DNA of 36,161 nt from UBA9647 sp049522195 (GTDB taxonomy: Bacteria; Bacteroidota; Ignavibacteria; UBA10030). The notes beneath the pieces were generated by a model. That model did not search any database. It was given only the letters and a program-made list of their open reading frames with translations, and was not told where the DNA came from. Shown piece by piece: positions 24,081 to 32,491 of this stretch. Within the stretch, counting starts at the first letter, position 1. Each line of letters opens with the position of its first letter. Made by a program: the position numbers and the translations under genes. The stretch covers positions 1 to 36,161 of the forward strand of contig JBEKOB010000038.1 in assembly GCA_049522195.1 (NCBI GenBank), in the 5' to 3' direction.

Positions 24081-25160
24081 CTAGTTCTTCTCCCTCTTGT
24101 AGAGATATGCACAATTCTCGAGCCGGCTCTCCTTCTCACCGGTATTGACGGCAAATTTGGGACCACTCCAAATCGCCGCTCCCCCGTAAGTGCCGTTCTT
24201 ACTGATGGCGTAGAAATCCACGTTGAAATTCGGCCGCCCCTTTTCGTCGAGAAGCCGGCGTTCCTTGGTCTGATTCGCGATGCGCTTACACGCGAGCAGG
24301 CACGCTTCTTCGGGCGTTTTCCCTTGTCGCATGTACTCAACAATCATGACGCTGCTGCACGCAAGAAGGTTGGCTTCTCCTCTGCCGGTGGAGCCGGCAG
24401 CTCCGACCTCATTATCGACGTACAAACCTGCACCAAGGATTGGTGAATCGCCAACACGGCCGGGAATCTTGAACGCCAGGCCACTTGTCGTCGTCACACC
24501 AGAGATATTTCCCTTCAAATCGATTGCATCACAGTTAATCGTTCCTGTAATCCGTTCGTACTTTCTGGGACCTTCGCCGATATCAATAGCATTGATGTCA
24601 TGCGGTGGCAACCAGTCGTCTTGATTACTTAACGTTTCCTTCCACTTGAGCCAAATTTCGCGCGACTCGTCCGTCAACAGGTTCTCTTCTTTGAATCCAT
24701 GAGCTTTGGCAAACCGCAAAGCTCCCTCTCCCACCAACAATACATGATCGGTGCGTTCCATCACCGTCTTTGCCACCTTGGATGGGTTCTTTATGTTTCG
24801 AAGGGAAGCAACGCCTCCTCCACGTCCCGAGGGACCATGCATCACGGAAGAATCCAGCTCGACGACACCATCTTCATTGGGAAGTCCGCCCAATCCAACG
24901 CTGTGGTCGTTTGGGTCATCTTCGACGATATTGACACCTGCGACGACCGCATCAAGTGCATCTGCACCCTGCTGGATGAGTTCCATTGCCTTAGCGGTTG
25001 CTTTAAGGCCATTCGCACTTGAGATGACCACTGGACGAATGGCTGATTTGCTCTGAGCCTGGATTGCACTAATAGCCGGTACGGAATTTCCAATCAGAGC
25101 AGCGGCGCTTGCCAACGACGCCGATTTCAAAAACTCTCTGCGTTTCATCGAACTATCCAT
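24081..25160 (-). CDS. glycosylasparaginase / N4-(beta-N-acetylglucosaminyl)-asparaginase family, Tat-exported
   Basis: The 359-residue protein is an N-terminal-nucleophile hydrolase. The likely nucleophile is Thr207 in ITGTIN; cleavage before it would create the active enzyme. It is followed by GVTTTSG (221-227), GRVGDSPI (234-241), GAGLYVDNEVGAAGSTGRGE, which line the substrate site. The N-terminus RREFLK plus a hydrophobic stretch is a twin-arginine signal, so the precursor is folded before export. Such enzymes cut the GlcNAc-Asn bond of glycoasparagine or act on isoaspartyl peptides. In the characterised enzymes His-Asp precedes the nucleophile; here it is Thr-Gly. GGAGG seven bases before the first ATG supports this start. 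The membrane phosphoesterase follows eight bases later. Confidence 0.85.
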   Translation of the reverse strand: MDSSMKRREFLKSASLASAAALIGNSVPAISAIQAQSKSAIRPVVISSANGLKATAKAMELIQQGADALDAVVAGVNIVEDDPNDHSVGLGGLPNEDGVVELDSSVMHGPSGRGGGVASLRNIKNPSKVAKTVMERTDHVLLVGEGALRFAKAHGFKEENLLTDESREIWLKWKETLSNQDDWLPPHDINAIDIGEGPRKYERITGTINCDAIDLKGNISGVTTTSGLAFKIPGRVGDSPILGAGLYVDNEVGAAGSTGRGEANLLACSSVMIVEYMRQGKTPEEACLLACKRIANQTKERRLLDEKGRPNFNVDFYAISKNGTYGGAAIWSGPKFAVNTGEKESRLENCAYLYKREKN

Positions 25161-25237
25161 TGCTCATCCTCCTTACAATGTGACTACACCGTGGAGTCGC
25201 CTTGAATTTGGGTATCAAGATCATGATCTGCTATGGC

Positions 25238-25726
25238 TCAAGCAGCAGAATATGTTTCAAGTAGAAATGATTTCAACTCTTCGAACGATTGAAACATTCT
25301 TGTCGTGCAGCCAAGCACCCACCCTGGTATCTCGGTGAGCGGCATCGTGGCGACCATATACACAGGCTTTTGGGTGAATCGGGCCAGTGTCACTTCTCCC
25401 GTTGTGCCTGCGCCACGCTGGGCACTCTCATCCCAGTTGCACACAACATAGTCCGTTTTCTCTGCAATCTCATGGCTATCCATATCGATGAGTTCGCGCA
25501 CCAGATGAACGTAGCGATCGGCGTCTTGCTGCTTCAGGTCGCGAAATCGGCCGTTCGGCAGTTTTCGTGACAGAAACGCATTGCTTTCCACGTTGGGATT
25601 GTACACCGTGTGGTGCAGCTTCTTACGTATCCATGCGTCCATATCCATACGCCAGTCGATCCCTTCTCCCTTCGCAAACTCCATCCCTCCTGACAAATAA
25701 GCTCTGAGCGTCTTAGGAGAGTTCAC
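25238..25726 (-). CDS. nucleoside 2-deoxyribosyltransferase-like protein
   Basis: The protein has 162 residues from a GTG start. It begins with LRAYLSGGME and later has TDYVVCNWDESAQRGAGTTGEVTLA, which fits the S-G-x-x-x and D-x-x-V-x-x-x-D...G-T-x-x-E pattern of the nucleoside 2-deoxyribosyltransferase/MTH538-like fold (the Glu would be the nucleophile). The fold is shared by deoxyribosyltransferases and by nucleotide hydrolases, so the reaction is uncertain. GTG at 25726 has GGAGG four bases before it and overlaps glcF by 14 bases. An ATG at 25768, behind AAGGGG, would add 14 residues and overlap by 56 bases. It lies between glcF and the asparaginase gene. Confidence 0.55.
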   Translation of the reverse strand: MNSPKTLRAYLSGGMEFAKGEGIDWRMDMDAWIRKKLHHTVYNPNVESNAFLSRKLPNGRFRDLKQQDADRYVHLVRELIDMDSHEIAEKTDYVVCNWDESAQRGAGTTGEVTLARFTQKPVYMVATMPLTEIPGWVLGCTTRMFQSFEELKSFLLETYSAA

Positions 25727-27080
25727 ATGCCCTCCAGAGAAATGTTGCTGTATGGAGAAGTTGAACATTCATCCCCTTTTGCTTCAGCCCGTGTTGAATC
25801 TGCAGCATGCAGCCCGGATTACCAGTCACGATAATGTCAGGCTGGACTTTTTCAATGTTTTCAATTTTCCGGTCGAGCAACTTCATCGAATCTTCATAAT
25901 GAACGACGTTGTAGATCCCAGCACTTCCACAACACCAGGTCGATTCAGGCAATTCGGCATATTCAATTCCCGGTACGGCTTTGATGAGCTCCCGCGGTTG
26001 CTGACTGATCTTCTGTGTATGCACCAGGTGGCAAGCATCGTGATAAGAAATGCGTTTTCCTTTCAGCGGTCGGAATGACGCCTCACCCGGAGCACCGTGT
26101 TTCATCGAGAATCTTCTCCTCGCGGGTTTCGTAGGCCAGAAACCGGTTTCAACAAGGAACTCGGTGAGATCGCGCACCTTTGCTGAAACTCGCTGTGCCC
26201 GCACGCTCCATTGGGGATCGTCCGCAAAAACATGGCCATACTCTTTCATGTATGCGCCGCATCCCGCCGAATTCAAAACAATGAAATCGAGATCATCCCT
26301 GTCAAACAGTTCGATAATGTGCCGTGCCATTTCTCTTGCAGCGCCGAGGCTTCCATTGTGTGCCTGAAGCGATCCACAACATGCCTGGCCTTGAGGGACC
26401 ACGATTTCGCAGTCATGATGAAGCAGCAAGTTAATCGTGTCAAGGTTAACATCGGCAAACGCAATATCCATGATGCAACCGGTGAGGAAGCCAACCCGAT
26501 AACGCGGCTTCCCCTCGGGATGAATAATCTCAGGTAAGAGGTTGCTGGAAAACTCAGACGAGATGGTTGGGCTAAGAGGCTGGATTGCATCGAGCTTGCG
26601 AGAAAAAATCCGAAGCGCGCCGGTCTTCTGAAGGAACCATTTCAACCCTGACCGCTCGTACATTCTCATCAAGTGTGCCAGAACCTTCAGTCGGTTCTGC
26701 TTGAGAAATGTCCATTCGAGCATGCTCTTCTTGATGGCGTCGGATAAACGCCCTTCATACCCCCCACGGTAGATCTGCGCCCGAGCCGCCTCTACGAGTG
26801 AACCATACTTGACTCCAGCCGGACACGCCGTTTCGCATGCCTGGCAGTCGAGGCAGAAATTCATTTCATGTACGAAGTTCTCAGTGATTGGAAGATCTCC
26901 GTCAGCCACCGCCTTGATCAGGCGTATCCGCCCACGCGGTGACGATGTCTCCAAACCCGTCAGCGCATATGTCGGACATGTCGGCAGACACAGCCCACAG
27001 TGCATACAGTTCGTGAGAACATCGTAACTTGGTATGTCGACGCCTTGGAACGGCGACGGTGCAGAGTCGACCTTACTCAT
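25713..27080 (-). CDS. glcF: glycolate/D-lactate oxidase iron-sulfur subunit GlcF
   Basis: The 455-residue protein has two [4Fe-4S] motifs: C25-C28-C31-C35 (CMHCGLCLPTC) and C76-C79-C82-C86 (CLDCQACETAC). Two CCG domains follow, with ACCGSLQAHNG and WCCGSAGIYN. It passes electrons from the flavin subunit GlcD to the respiratory chain. The start overlaps the stop of the methyltransferase gene by four bases (ATGA), and AAAGGA lies just upstream. The usual partner glcD is two genes upstream, with a DNA methyltransferase between them. The substrate could be glycolate, D-lactate or another 2-hydroxyacid. Confidence 0.9.
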   Translation of the reverse strand: MSKVDSAPSPFQGVDIPSYDVLTNCMHCGLCLPTCPTYALTGLETSSPRGRIRLIKAVADGDLPITENFVHEMNFCLDCQACETACPAGVKYGSLVEAARAQIYRGGYEGRLSDAIKKSMLEWTFLKQNRLKVLAHLMRMYERSGLKWFLQKTGALRIFSRKLDAIQPLSPTISSEFSSNLLPEIIHPEGKPRYRVGFLTGCIMDIAFADVNLDTINLLLHHDCEIVVPQGQACCGSLQAHNGSLGAAREMARHIIELFDRDDLDFIVLNSAGCGAYMKEYGHVFADDPQWSVRAQRVSAKVRDLTEFLVETGFWPTKPARRRFSMKHGAPGEASFRPLKGKRISYHDACHLVHTQKISQQPRELIKAVPGIEYAELPESTWCCGSAGIYNVVHYEDSMKLLDRKIENIEKVQPDIIVTGNPGCMLQIQHGLKQKGMNVQLLHTATFLWRACELS

Positions 27081-28351
27081 GTTCCTTTGTTAATCTTGTA
27101 GAACACCGCAATTCGGTTTGTGTTGGTGCCAGCCCGATTATTCCGAATCCCCCAGATATTCGATGTCTTCGTGAACTTCTGCTGGTTGACCAGAATTCCC
27201 GCACAGCGAAAACCCGCTTGAAGGCCTATTGGAACAACAACCTCATCAAGCTTCAGGTTTCGCTTGCGAATCTCGCCGACTTCAAACGCTACCATACCAC
27301 CCGCAGAAGTAATCCTGTATAATTCCTGAAATACGCGTGTCATGCTCGCCGTCCAGGCATCGACGGATCGCACAACTGTCAAACGTCCTCCGATCTCCTC
27401 CCATTCCAGCGAATTGAACCAGCTTCTGAGCCAATTGTCCTGGGCGTAATTGACCGTGTCGAGAAACGGCGGAGACGTCACAGTCAACCGAATAGAATTG
27501 TCGGCGATGCTCCTTGTTCGGCTCGCATCGCCCGTTAGGAACCGCGCTTTCTTCCTGACGAGTGCTAGATTCTGTTCCTGCGCATCAGTAACGTTTCTCA
27601 TTAGTGAACGAGTCTTCCTGAGAATGAGCTCCTTCACGTCTCGGTACTCCGGTTTTTGTTTTCGACTCTTATTGACGCGACGCTGATTCTCAGCGGACAT
27701 CGCCTGGTTCGGCGGAAGTGTATAGACGGAAAAGAATCCTGTCGAATGTCCGGTAAGTCTGTTCGTTGCAACCATCCTAATCCAACGATCGATTTCATCC
27801 TCTCGTCTCGTGGAAGCGCGCTGAGCCAGATAGCGACGGAGCGAGAGGATCTCTGACTCAGTCCTCGGGTGATAAAACATGGAAAGATCCAGAGACGATG
27901 AGACGCGCTTACTGATCTTGATATGTTCAATTCTTCGCACCACGTCTTCGAACAATGGCGGCTCGAGACGCGGCTTCGTGAATGTACGGCTGAGAGGATT
28001 CGCGTCATTTCCTACCACGTTCCGCCCGAGGAGAGCAGCTTCAACGGGGGTCGTCCCCCGTCCCATGAAAGGGTCGTAGACGAGATCACCAGGTCGCGTG
28101 AGGCGATCGATGAAGAACCGCGGAAGTTGTGGCTTGAAACAAGCTCTGTATGAAATTTCGTGCAGCGAAGAGGCTTGTCGCTGCTTGGAGGTCCAAAACT
28201 CGCCGGTGAATCGGAGGACGCGTTTACCGTGAAGATTCAGCGATTCTACAATGAGATCGGAACTCGAGACTCTCCCATCGAAAAGCAGCTCGATGAGGCT
28301 AGGGTGCGAAGTATTTTGCTTGTGCGGGTATGTACGAGCTGGGATAGGCAC
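27077..28351 (-). CDS. site-specific DNA methyltransferase (amino-methylating), without a visible restriction partner
   Basis: The 424-residue protein has the S-adenosylmethionine-binding motif DPFMGRGTTPVEAALLGR (93-110), then GNDANPLS. The catalytic motif is TSPPF (292-296), of the type used by N4-cytosine and N6-adenine methyltransferases. A region of about 180 residues between them may recognise DNA. TSPPF rather than DPPY favours N4-cytosine, though this is not certain. The start is a GTG three bases after the stop of glcD, and the end overlaps the start of glcF, so it is embedded in the glcDF operon. No restriction endonuclease or specificity gene is nearby, so it is an orphan enzyme as far as this window shows. 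It may regulate genes or mark DNA. Confidence 0.82.
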   Translation of the reverse strand: MPIPARTYPHKQNTSHPSLIELLFDGRVSSSDLIVESLNLHGKRVLRFTGEFWTSKQRQASSLHEISYRACFKPQLPRFFIDRLTRPGDLVYDPFMGRGTTPVEAALLGRNVVGNDANPLSRTFTKPRLEPPLFEDVVRRIEHIKISKRVSSSLDLSMFYHPRTESEILSLRRYLAQRASTRREDEIDRWIRMVATNRLTGHSTGFFSVYTLPPNQAMSAENQRRVNKSRKQKPEYRDVKELILRKTRSLMRNVTDAQEQNLALVRKKARFLTGDASRTRSIADNSIRLTVTSPPFLDTVNYAQDNWLRSWFNSLEWEEIGGRLTVVRSVDAWTASMTRVFQELYRITSAGGMVAFEVGEIRKRNLKLDEVVVPIGLQAGFRCAGILVNQQKFTKTSNIWGIRNNRAGTNTNRIAVFYKINKGT

Positions 28352-28354
28352 GGA

Positions 28355-29812
28355 TCAGGTAAACGCTCCGGAATCGGCGAACTTCTTGATCTGCTCTCTG
28401 TTCGATGGCAATGGACCTTCGCAGCGAGGTCTGAGGGAGAAGATCTTACCGGGATTCAGGACGGCTTGCGGATCAACTGCCTCTTTAATCTTTCGCATCA
28501 TATCGATCGCAGGTTCGCCGACTGCCTTCCCGAGGAATCTCATTTTGGCGAGCCCGACCCCATGTTCACCCGTAATAGTTCCGCCAAAACGCACAGCTTC
28601 AGAGAAGATTTGCTCGAAAGCGAGCTCTGCACGATGGATCTCATTTTTGTCTCGTTCATCAGTGAGGCACGTGGGATGAAGATTCCCATCGCCGGCATGA
28701 CCAAAATTTCCAAACGTCAAATTATGATTGGCTGCGATGCGGTTGATGCTCTCCAACATGGGAGCCACATCGCTCCGTGGAACCGTCGCGTCTTCGAGAA
28801 TCGTTGTCGGCCGCACCCGTGCGAGTGCTGAGAACGCTGCTTTGCGTGCCGTACGAAGTTTCACCGCCTCCAGTTCGTCTGCAGCAATTTTAATATCGAG
28901 GGCACCATGCCGCCTGCAGATTTCGACAATCTTTGCGGCATCTTCTTCGACTTCGGCCGTTCGACCATCGACTTCAATCAAGAGTAGAGAATCAATCGAT
29001 GTCGGAAGCCCAAGGTGTGCATAGTCCTCGACACATCTAATGGTCGTATTATCAAGGAACTCCAACGCAGCAGGGGTGATTTTCGATGCGATGATATCCG
29101 AGACAGTCTCAGCCGAGTCGCTGAGCTTGCTATAGAAGGCCAGCATCGTCCTGCTTGTCTGCGGCTTCGGAATCAGCCGTAGCAGAACACGTGTAATGAT
29201 CCCAAGCGTCCCTTCAGAACCTATAAGAAAATCCTTCAGACTGTAGCCAGCGACATCCTTGACGGACTTACCTCCCGTCACAATCACCTCTCCACTCGGT
29301 AGTATCACCTCCATGCCAAGGACGTAGTTCTTCGTGACACCGTATTTCAATCCGCGTAATCCACCAGCATTCTCAGCCACGTTACCGCCAATGGTGCAAA
29401 TCGCGGCACTTCCCGGATCCGGTGGATAGAACAACCCCAGCGCTTCCACTGCCGAGTGCAGATTGGCCGTAATGACACCTGGCTGGACCCACACCGAGAG
29501 GTTCTTCTGATCGATCTCCAGAATTCGATCCCAATGGTTGGTTAGGACAACGACAGAGTTTTCCACTGGAATTGAGCCACCGCTAAGGCCTGATCCCGAA
29601 CCACGTGGAACCACACCGAATCGCTCTTCATTTGCGAGCTTCAGAAGCTGTGCGATCTGGTCGATACTTTCTGGTTTTACAATGGCATCAGGGAGATGCT
29701 TGAGAAGTGGCGTTCCATCATACGAATAGGCGATTCGATCTTCCGCTGAATCGAGAAAGCCGGATGCTCCGAAGATCGATCGTATCTTGGTGAGCGTGCT
29801 TTGAGGTATCAT
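28355..29812 (-). CDS. glcD: FAD-linked 2-hydroxyacid oxidase, GlcD/D-lactate dehydrogenase type
   Basis: The 485-residue protein has a PCMH-type FAD-binding domain with RGSGSGLSGGSIP (about 69-81), GGNVAENAGGLRGLKYG and VAGYSLKDFLIGSEGTLG. The FAD-oxidase C-terminal domain contains FGHAGDGNLHP and TGEHGVGLAK. It oxidises a 2-hydroxyacid such as glycolate or D-lactate to the keto acid and passes the electrons through GlcF. The ATG at 29812 is preceded by GATGG. The methyltransferase gene follows after three bases, then glcF. A GlcE-type third subunit is not visible, so this is the two-subunit form common in many bacteria. Confidence 0.9.
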   Translation of the reverse strand: MIPQSTLTKIRSIFGASGFLDSAEDRIAYSYDGTPLLKHLPDAIVKPESIDQIAQLLKLANEERFGVVPRGSGSGLSGGSIPVENSVVVLTNHWDRILEIDQKNLSVWVQPGVITANLHSAVEALGLFYPPDPGSAAICTIGGNVAENAGGLRGLKYGVTKNYVLGMEVILPSGEVIVTGGKSVKDVAGYSLKDFLIGSEGTLGIITRVLLRLIPKPQTSRTMLAFYSKLSDSAETVSDIIASKITPAALEFLDNTTIRCVEDYAHLGLPTSIDSLLLIEVDGRTAEVEEDAAKIVEICRRHGALDIKIAADELEAVKLRTARKAAFSALARVRPTTILEDATVPRSDVAPMLESINRIAANHNLTFGNFGHAGDGNLHPTCLTDERDKNEIHRAELAFEQIFSEAVRFGGTITGEHGVGLAKMRFLGKAVGEPAIDMMRKIKEAVDPQAVLNPGKIFSLRPRCEGPLPSNREQIKKFADSGAFT

Positions 29813-29973
29813 CCATCGTCAAGATAGAACATCAAGCGAAGAAAAGCAAGATCGAGGCGGAGTTCCCATCTCGTGACGTGTTCACGTTCGGCAATGAGCA
29901 TCTTGTATCTCGACCATTTTTGAATTACTATTGTCAAAATGTTCTTGATACAATACTGACGATTGAGGAATCT

Positions 29974-31368
29974 ATGGAGAAACTGAAGAAACGATCATGG
30001 GCGGAGCCCTTCAAGATCAAATCAGTGGAATTGCTGAAGATGACCACACGCGAAGAGCGGGAGAAAGCCCTTCGTGAGGCGGGATACAATACATTTCTTC
30101 TGAAGTCCGAGGACGTCTACATCGACCTGCTCACAGACAGCGGCACAAACGCTATGAGCGACTATCAGTGGGCCGGGATGATGCTCGGCGATGAAGCATA
30201 TGCGGGAAGCAAGAACTTCTACAATCTCGAAGCGAGAGTCCAGAAGTACTATGGCTATAAGTACCTCGTGCCGACACACCAGGGGCGGGCCGCCGAACAT
30301 ATTATTTCGAAGATTTTGATCAAACCCGGAGACTACATTCCGGGCAACATGTACTTTACTACCACGCGATTGCATCAGGAGCTCGCAGGCGGAACGTTTG
30401 TCGATGTCATCGTCGATGAAGCGCACGACGCGGTGAACATGCACCCATTCAAGGGGAACGTCGATCTTCAGAAGTTCGAAGACCTCATAAAAAAGGTCGG
30501 CGCGAACAAAATCCCGTACATCTCTGTGGCAGGAACAGTGAACATGGCGGGCGGCCAGCCAGTATCAATGGAGAACATCCGTCAGGTGCGGCAACTGTGC
30601 AAGAAGCACGGCATCCGCCTGATCATTGATGCAACACGACTGATTGAAAACGCCTGGTTCATCAAGGTTCGTGAGTCTGGTTATCAGACTAAGTCGATTG
30701 CCGAGATCCTCCGCGAATTCTGTTCCTACTCCGACGGCTGCACCATGAGCGGCAAGAAAGACCTCCTCGTGAACATTGGAGGATTCCTTGCACTTCAAGA
30801 ACATGAGCAGGAGGTTTTCGAGGAAGCACGCAATATGGTGGTCGTGTACGAAGGTTTGCACACGTACGGCGGTTTGGCCGGGCGAGACATGGAAGCGATG
30901 GCAAGAGGAATCGAAGAAGCGGTAAGCGAAGACCACATCAGGGCGCGCATCGGTCAGATCGAATACGTCGGGGAGAAGCTGCTGAGTATCGGGATCCCAA
31001 TTGTTCAACCTATCGGCGGACACGCGATATTCCTGGACGCAAAGCGATTCCTCCCCCACCTGAAGCAGATCGAGTTCCCTGCCCAGACCTTGGCTGCAGC
31101 ACTCTACCTGGAATCAGGCATCCGTTCCATGGAGCGAGGCATCGTTTCAGCCGGACGGGACAAGAAAACGGGCGATCATTACTATCCGAAGCTCGAGTTG
31201 GTTCGTCTCACATTCCCACGGCGCGTCTACACCCAAGCGCATTGCGACGTTACAGCGGAGGCTGTCGAGGCGGTCTATGAAAACCGGAATAGCGTCAAGG
31301 GACTCAAGATGGTCTACGAACCAAAATACTTGAGGTTTTTCCAGGCAAGATTCGAAAAGCTCGGTTGA
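29974..31368 (+). CDS. tpl: tyrosine phenol-lyase (beta-tyrosinase)
   Basis: The 464-residue pyridoxal-phosphate enzyme splits L-tyrosine into phenol, pyruvate and ammonia, and works in reverse. It matches Citrobacter tyrosine phenol-lyase over its length: TDSGTNAMSDYQWAGMM, GDEAYAGSKNFY, PTHQGR, GNMYFTTTR, the pyridoxal lysine in TMSGKKD (second Lys, residue 262) and GGLAGRDMEAMA. The C-terminal GIRSMERGIVSAGR carries the Arg that, by eye, corresponds to R381 of the Citrobacter enzyme; tryptophanase has IGS-type residues there. So it is not tryptophanase. The ATG was chosen because GAGGA lies four bases upstream. It stands alone on the plus strand; no tyrosine transporter or regulator gene lies beside it. 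A likely bidirectional hairpin follows. Confidence 0.92.
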   Translation: MEKLKKRSWAEPFKIKSVELLKMTTREEREKALREAGYNTFLLKSEDVYIDLLTDSGTNAMSDYQWAGMMLGDEAYAGSKNFYNLEARVQKYYGYKYLVPTHQGRAAEHIISKILIKPGDYIPGNMYFTTTRLHQELAGGTFVDVIVDEAHDAVNMHPFKGNVDLQKFEDLIKKVGANKIPYISVAGTVNMAGGQPVSMENIRQVRQLCKKHGIRLIIDATRLIENAWFIKVRESGYQTKSIAEILREFCSYSDGCTMSGKKDLLVNIGGFLALQEHEQEVFEEARNMVVVYEGLHTYGGLAGRDMEAMARGIEEAVSEDHIRARIGQIEYVGEKLLSIGIPIVQPIGGHAIFLDAKRFLPHLKQIEFPAQTLAAALYLESGIRSMERGIVSAGRDKKTGDHYYPKLELVRLTFPRRVYTQAHCDVTAEAVEAVYENRNSVKGLKMVYEPKYLRFFQARFEKLG

Positions 31369-31379
31369 GCAGATCTGCA

Positions 31380-31401
31380 GGGGGCAGGCTTACCTGCCCC
31401 C
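31380..31401. terminator. inverted repeat between convergent tpl and rhodanese genes, likely terminator
   Basis: A perfect nine-base-pair GC-rich stem (31380-31388 with 31393-31401) and a four-base loop CTTA lie between the tpl stop at 31368 and the rhodanese stop at 31410. There is no T run on either side, so termination without Rho is doubtful, but its place between convergent genes fits. Confidence 0.5.
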
Positions 31402-31409
31402 TGTCAGGT

Positions 31410-31736
31410 TCAATACCGCGGCACCTTGGGGTCAATTTCACGCGACCACTGGTCGATCCCCCCTGCCAGATTCAATACCTTCTCAAATCCCTGATTCTTT
31501 AAGAACTGAACGGCGAATGCACTGCGATTTCCGTGGTGGCAGTACACTACGATTTCACGGCTTCTGTCAAGCTCACTGAACTTGTTCTGAAGCTGACCGA
31601 GTGGCACCAGATGCCCATTGAGATGTGCAATTTTGTATTCATACGGTTCACGAACATCAAGAAGGAAGACTTCATCTCCCTCTTCGAGTCGAGTCTTGAG
31701 ATGATGAACCGAAATTTCTGAAAGGTGACTTTCCAT
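31410..31736 (-). CDS. single-domain rhodanese-like sulfurtransferase
   Basis: The 108-residue protein has the rhodanese fold with LLDVREPYEY and the active-site loop CHHGNRS (Cys66). It ends in LAGGIDQWS, a typical end of the domain. It would carry a persulfide on Cys66, but the sulfur acceptor is unknown. The ATG at 31736 has GAGG four bases upstream; a GTG eight codons earlier is less likely. It is cytosolic, with no signal peptide. Confidence 0.9.
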   Translation of the reverse strand: MESHLSEISVHHLKTRLEEGDEVFLLDVREPYEYKIAHLNGHLVPLGQLQNKFSELDRSREIVVYCHHGNRSAFAVQFLKNQGFEKVLNLAGGIDQWSREIDPKVPRY

Positions 31737-31833
31737 ACTCCCTCTTCCAATTCCTTTCACTAAGAATCTCTGTCTTTAACTCTCTCCAAAAGCGTTACGG
31801 CTGAAGTGAGCACATCCGCAACAGCCAAACTAC

Positions 31834-32385
31834 TTAGGCCAATCCAAGACGGGCCGCATCGCTCTTCAGTGCATCGATGACGAACTGAATATGCTCTTCA
31901 AGCGGAATGCCGAGCTCCTGTATTCCCTGCTGTATATCCTCCCTGCTCACGTTCCGGGCAAACGCCTTGTCCTTGAGCTTCTTCTTCACTGACGAGACCT
32001 CGAGATCTGCGATCTTGTTCGGTCGAACAACTGAGCACGCGCTGATAAAACCGCACAGCTCATCGCACGCGTAAAGAACCTGTGCCATCTTCGTGTCGCG
32101 GGGTACATTCATATACGCGGCGTGTCCCAGGATAGCCCGGCGCACGTCCTCGGGATACCCTTTTTCCTTCAGAATTTCTGAACCCTTCGCAGGGTGATCG
32201 GGTGCAGTTGGATACATCTCGTAGTCGAAATCATGAAGTATGCCCACGATCGCCCACTTTTCCTCGTCCTCACCAAACTTGTGCGCGTATGCCCGCATCG
32301 CCGCTTCCACAGCATACATGTGCTTCCGTAGCGCCTCGTTCTTTGTGTACTCGTGCGTAAGGTCAAGCGCCTCCTGGTAGTTCAT
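31834..32385 (-). CDS. HD-domain phosphohydrolase
   Basis: The 183-residue cytosolic protein has the HD metal-site residues H22, H51-D52 (ILHDFDYE) and D108 (YACDELCGF). AGAGGAG lies before the ATG. HD proteins cut phosphate esters, often of nucleotides, but the substrate here is unknown. The gene is spaced 106 bases from nth and 97 bases from the rhodanese gene, so it may have its own promoter. Confidence 0.8.
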   Translation of the reverse strand: MNYQEALDLTHEYTKNEALRKHMYAVEAAMRAYAHKFGEDEEKWAIVGILHDFDYEMYPTAPDHPAKGSEILKEKGYPEDVRRAILGHAAYMNVPRDTKMAQVLYACDELCGFISACSVVRPNKIADLEVSSVKKKLKDKAFARNVSREDIQQGIQELGIPLEEHIQFVIDALKSDAARLGLA

Positions 32386-32491
32386 GAGATACTCCTCTTA
32401 CTCGTGGCAGAATCGACTATGAAAGTGTTCAATTTTTCGTGGAAATGCAAGAGAGGCAACGAATCGAATCGGAACACCGTCTTGCTGTCAA

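Noticed and set aside
24081..25160. Loss of the catalytic Thr in the asparaginase (CDA read in place of HDT)
   Set aside because: Aligning back from the conserved GN-I/L-SG stretch places the nucleophile at Thr207 in ITGTIN, three residues before Cys210; the nucleophile is present.
29974..31368. Tryptophanase call for the PLP lyase
   Set aside because: The C-terminal SMERGIVSAGR segment and the overall match are those of tyrosine phenol-lyase.
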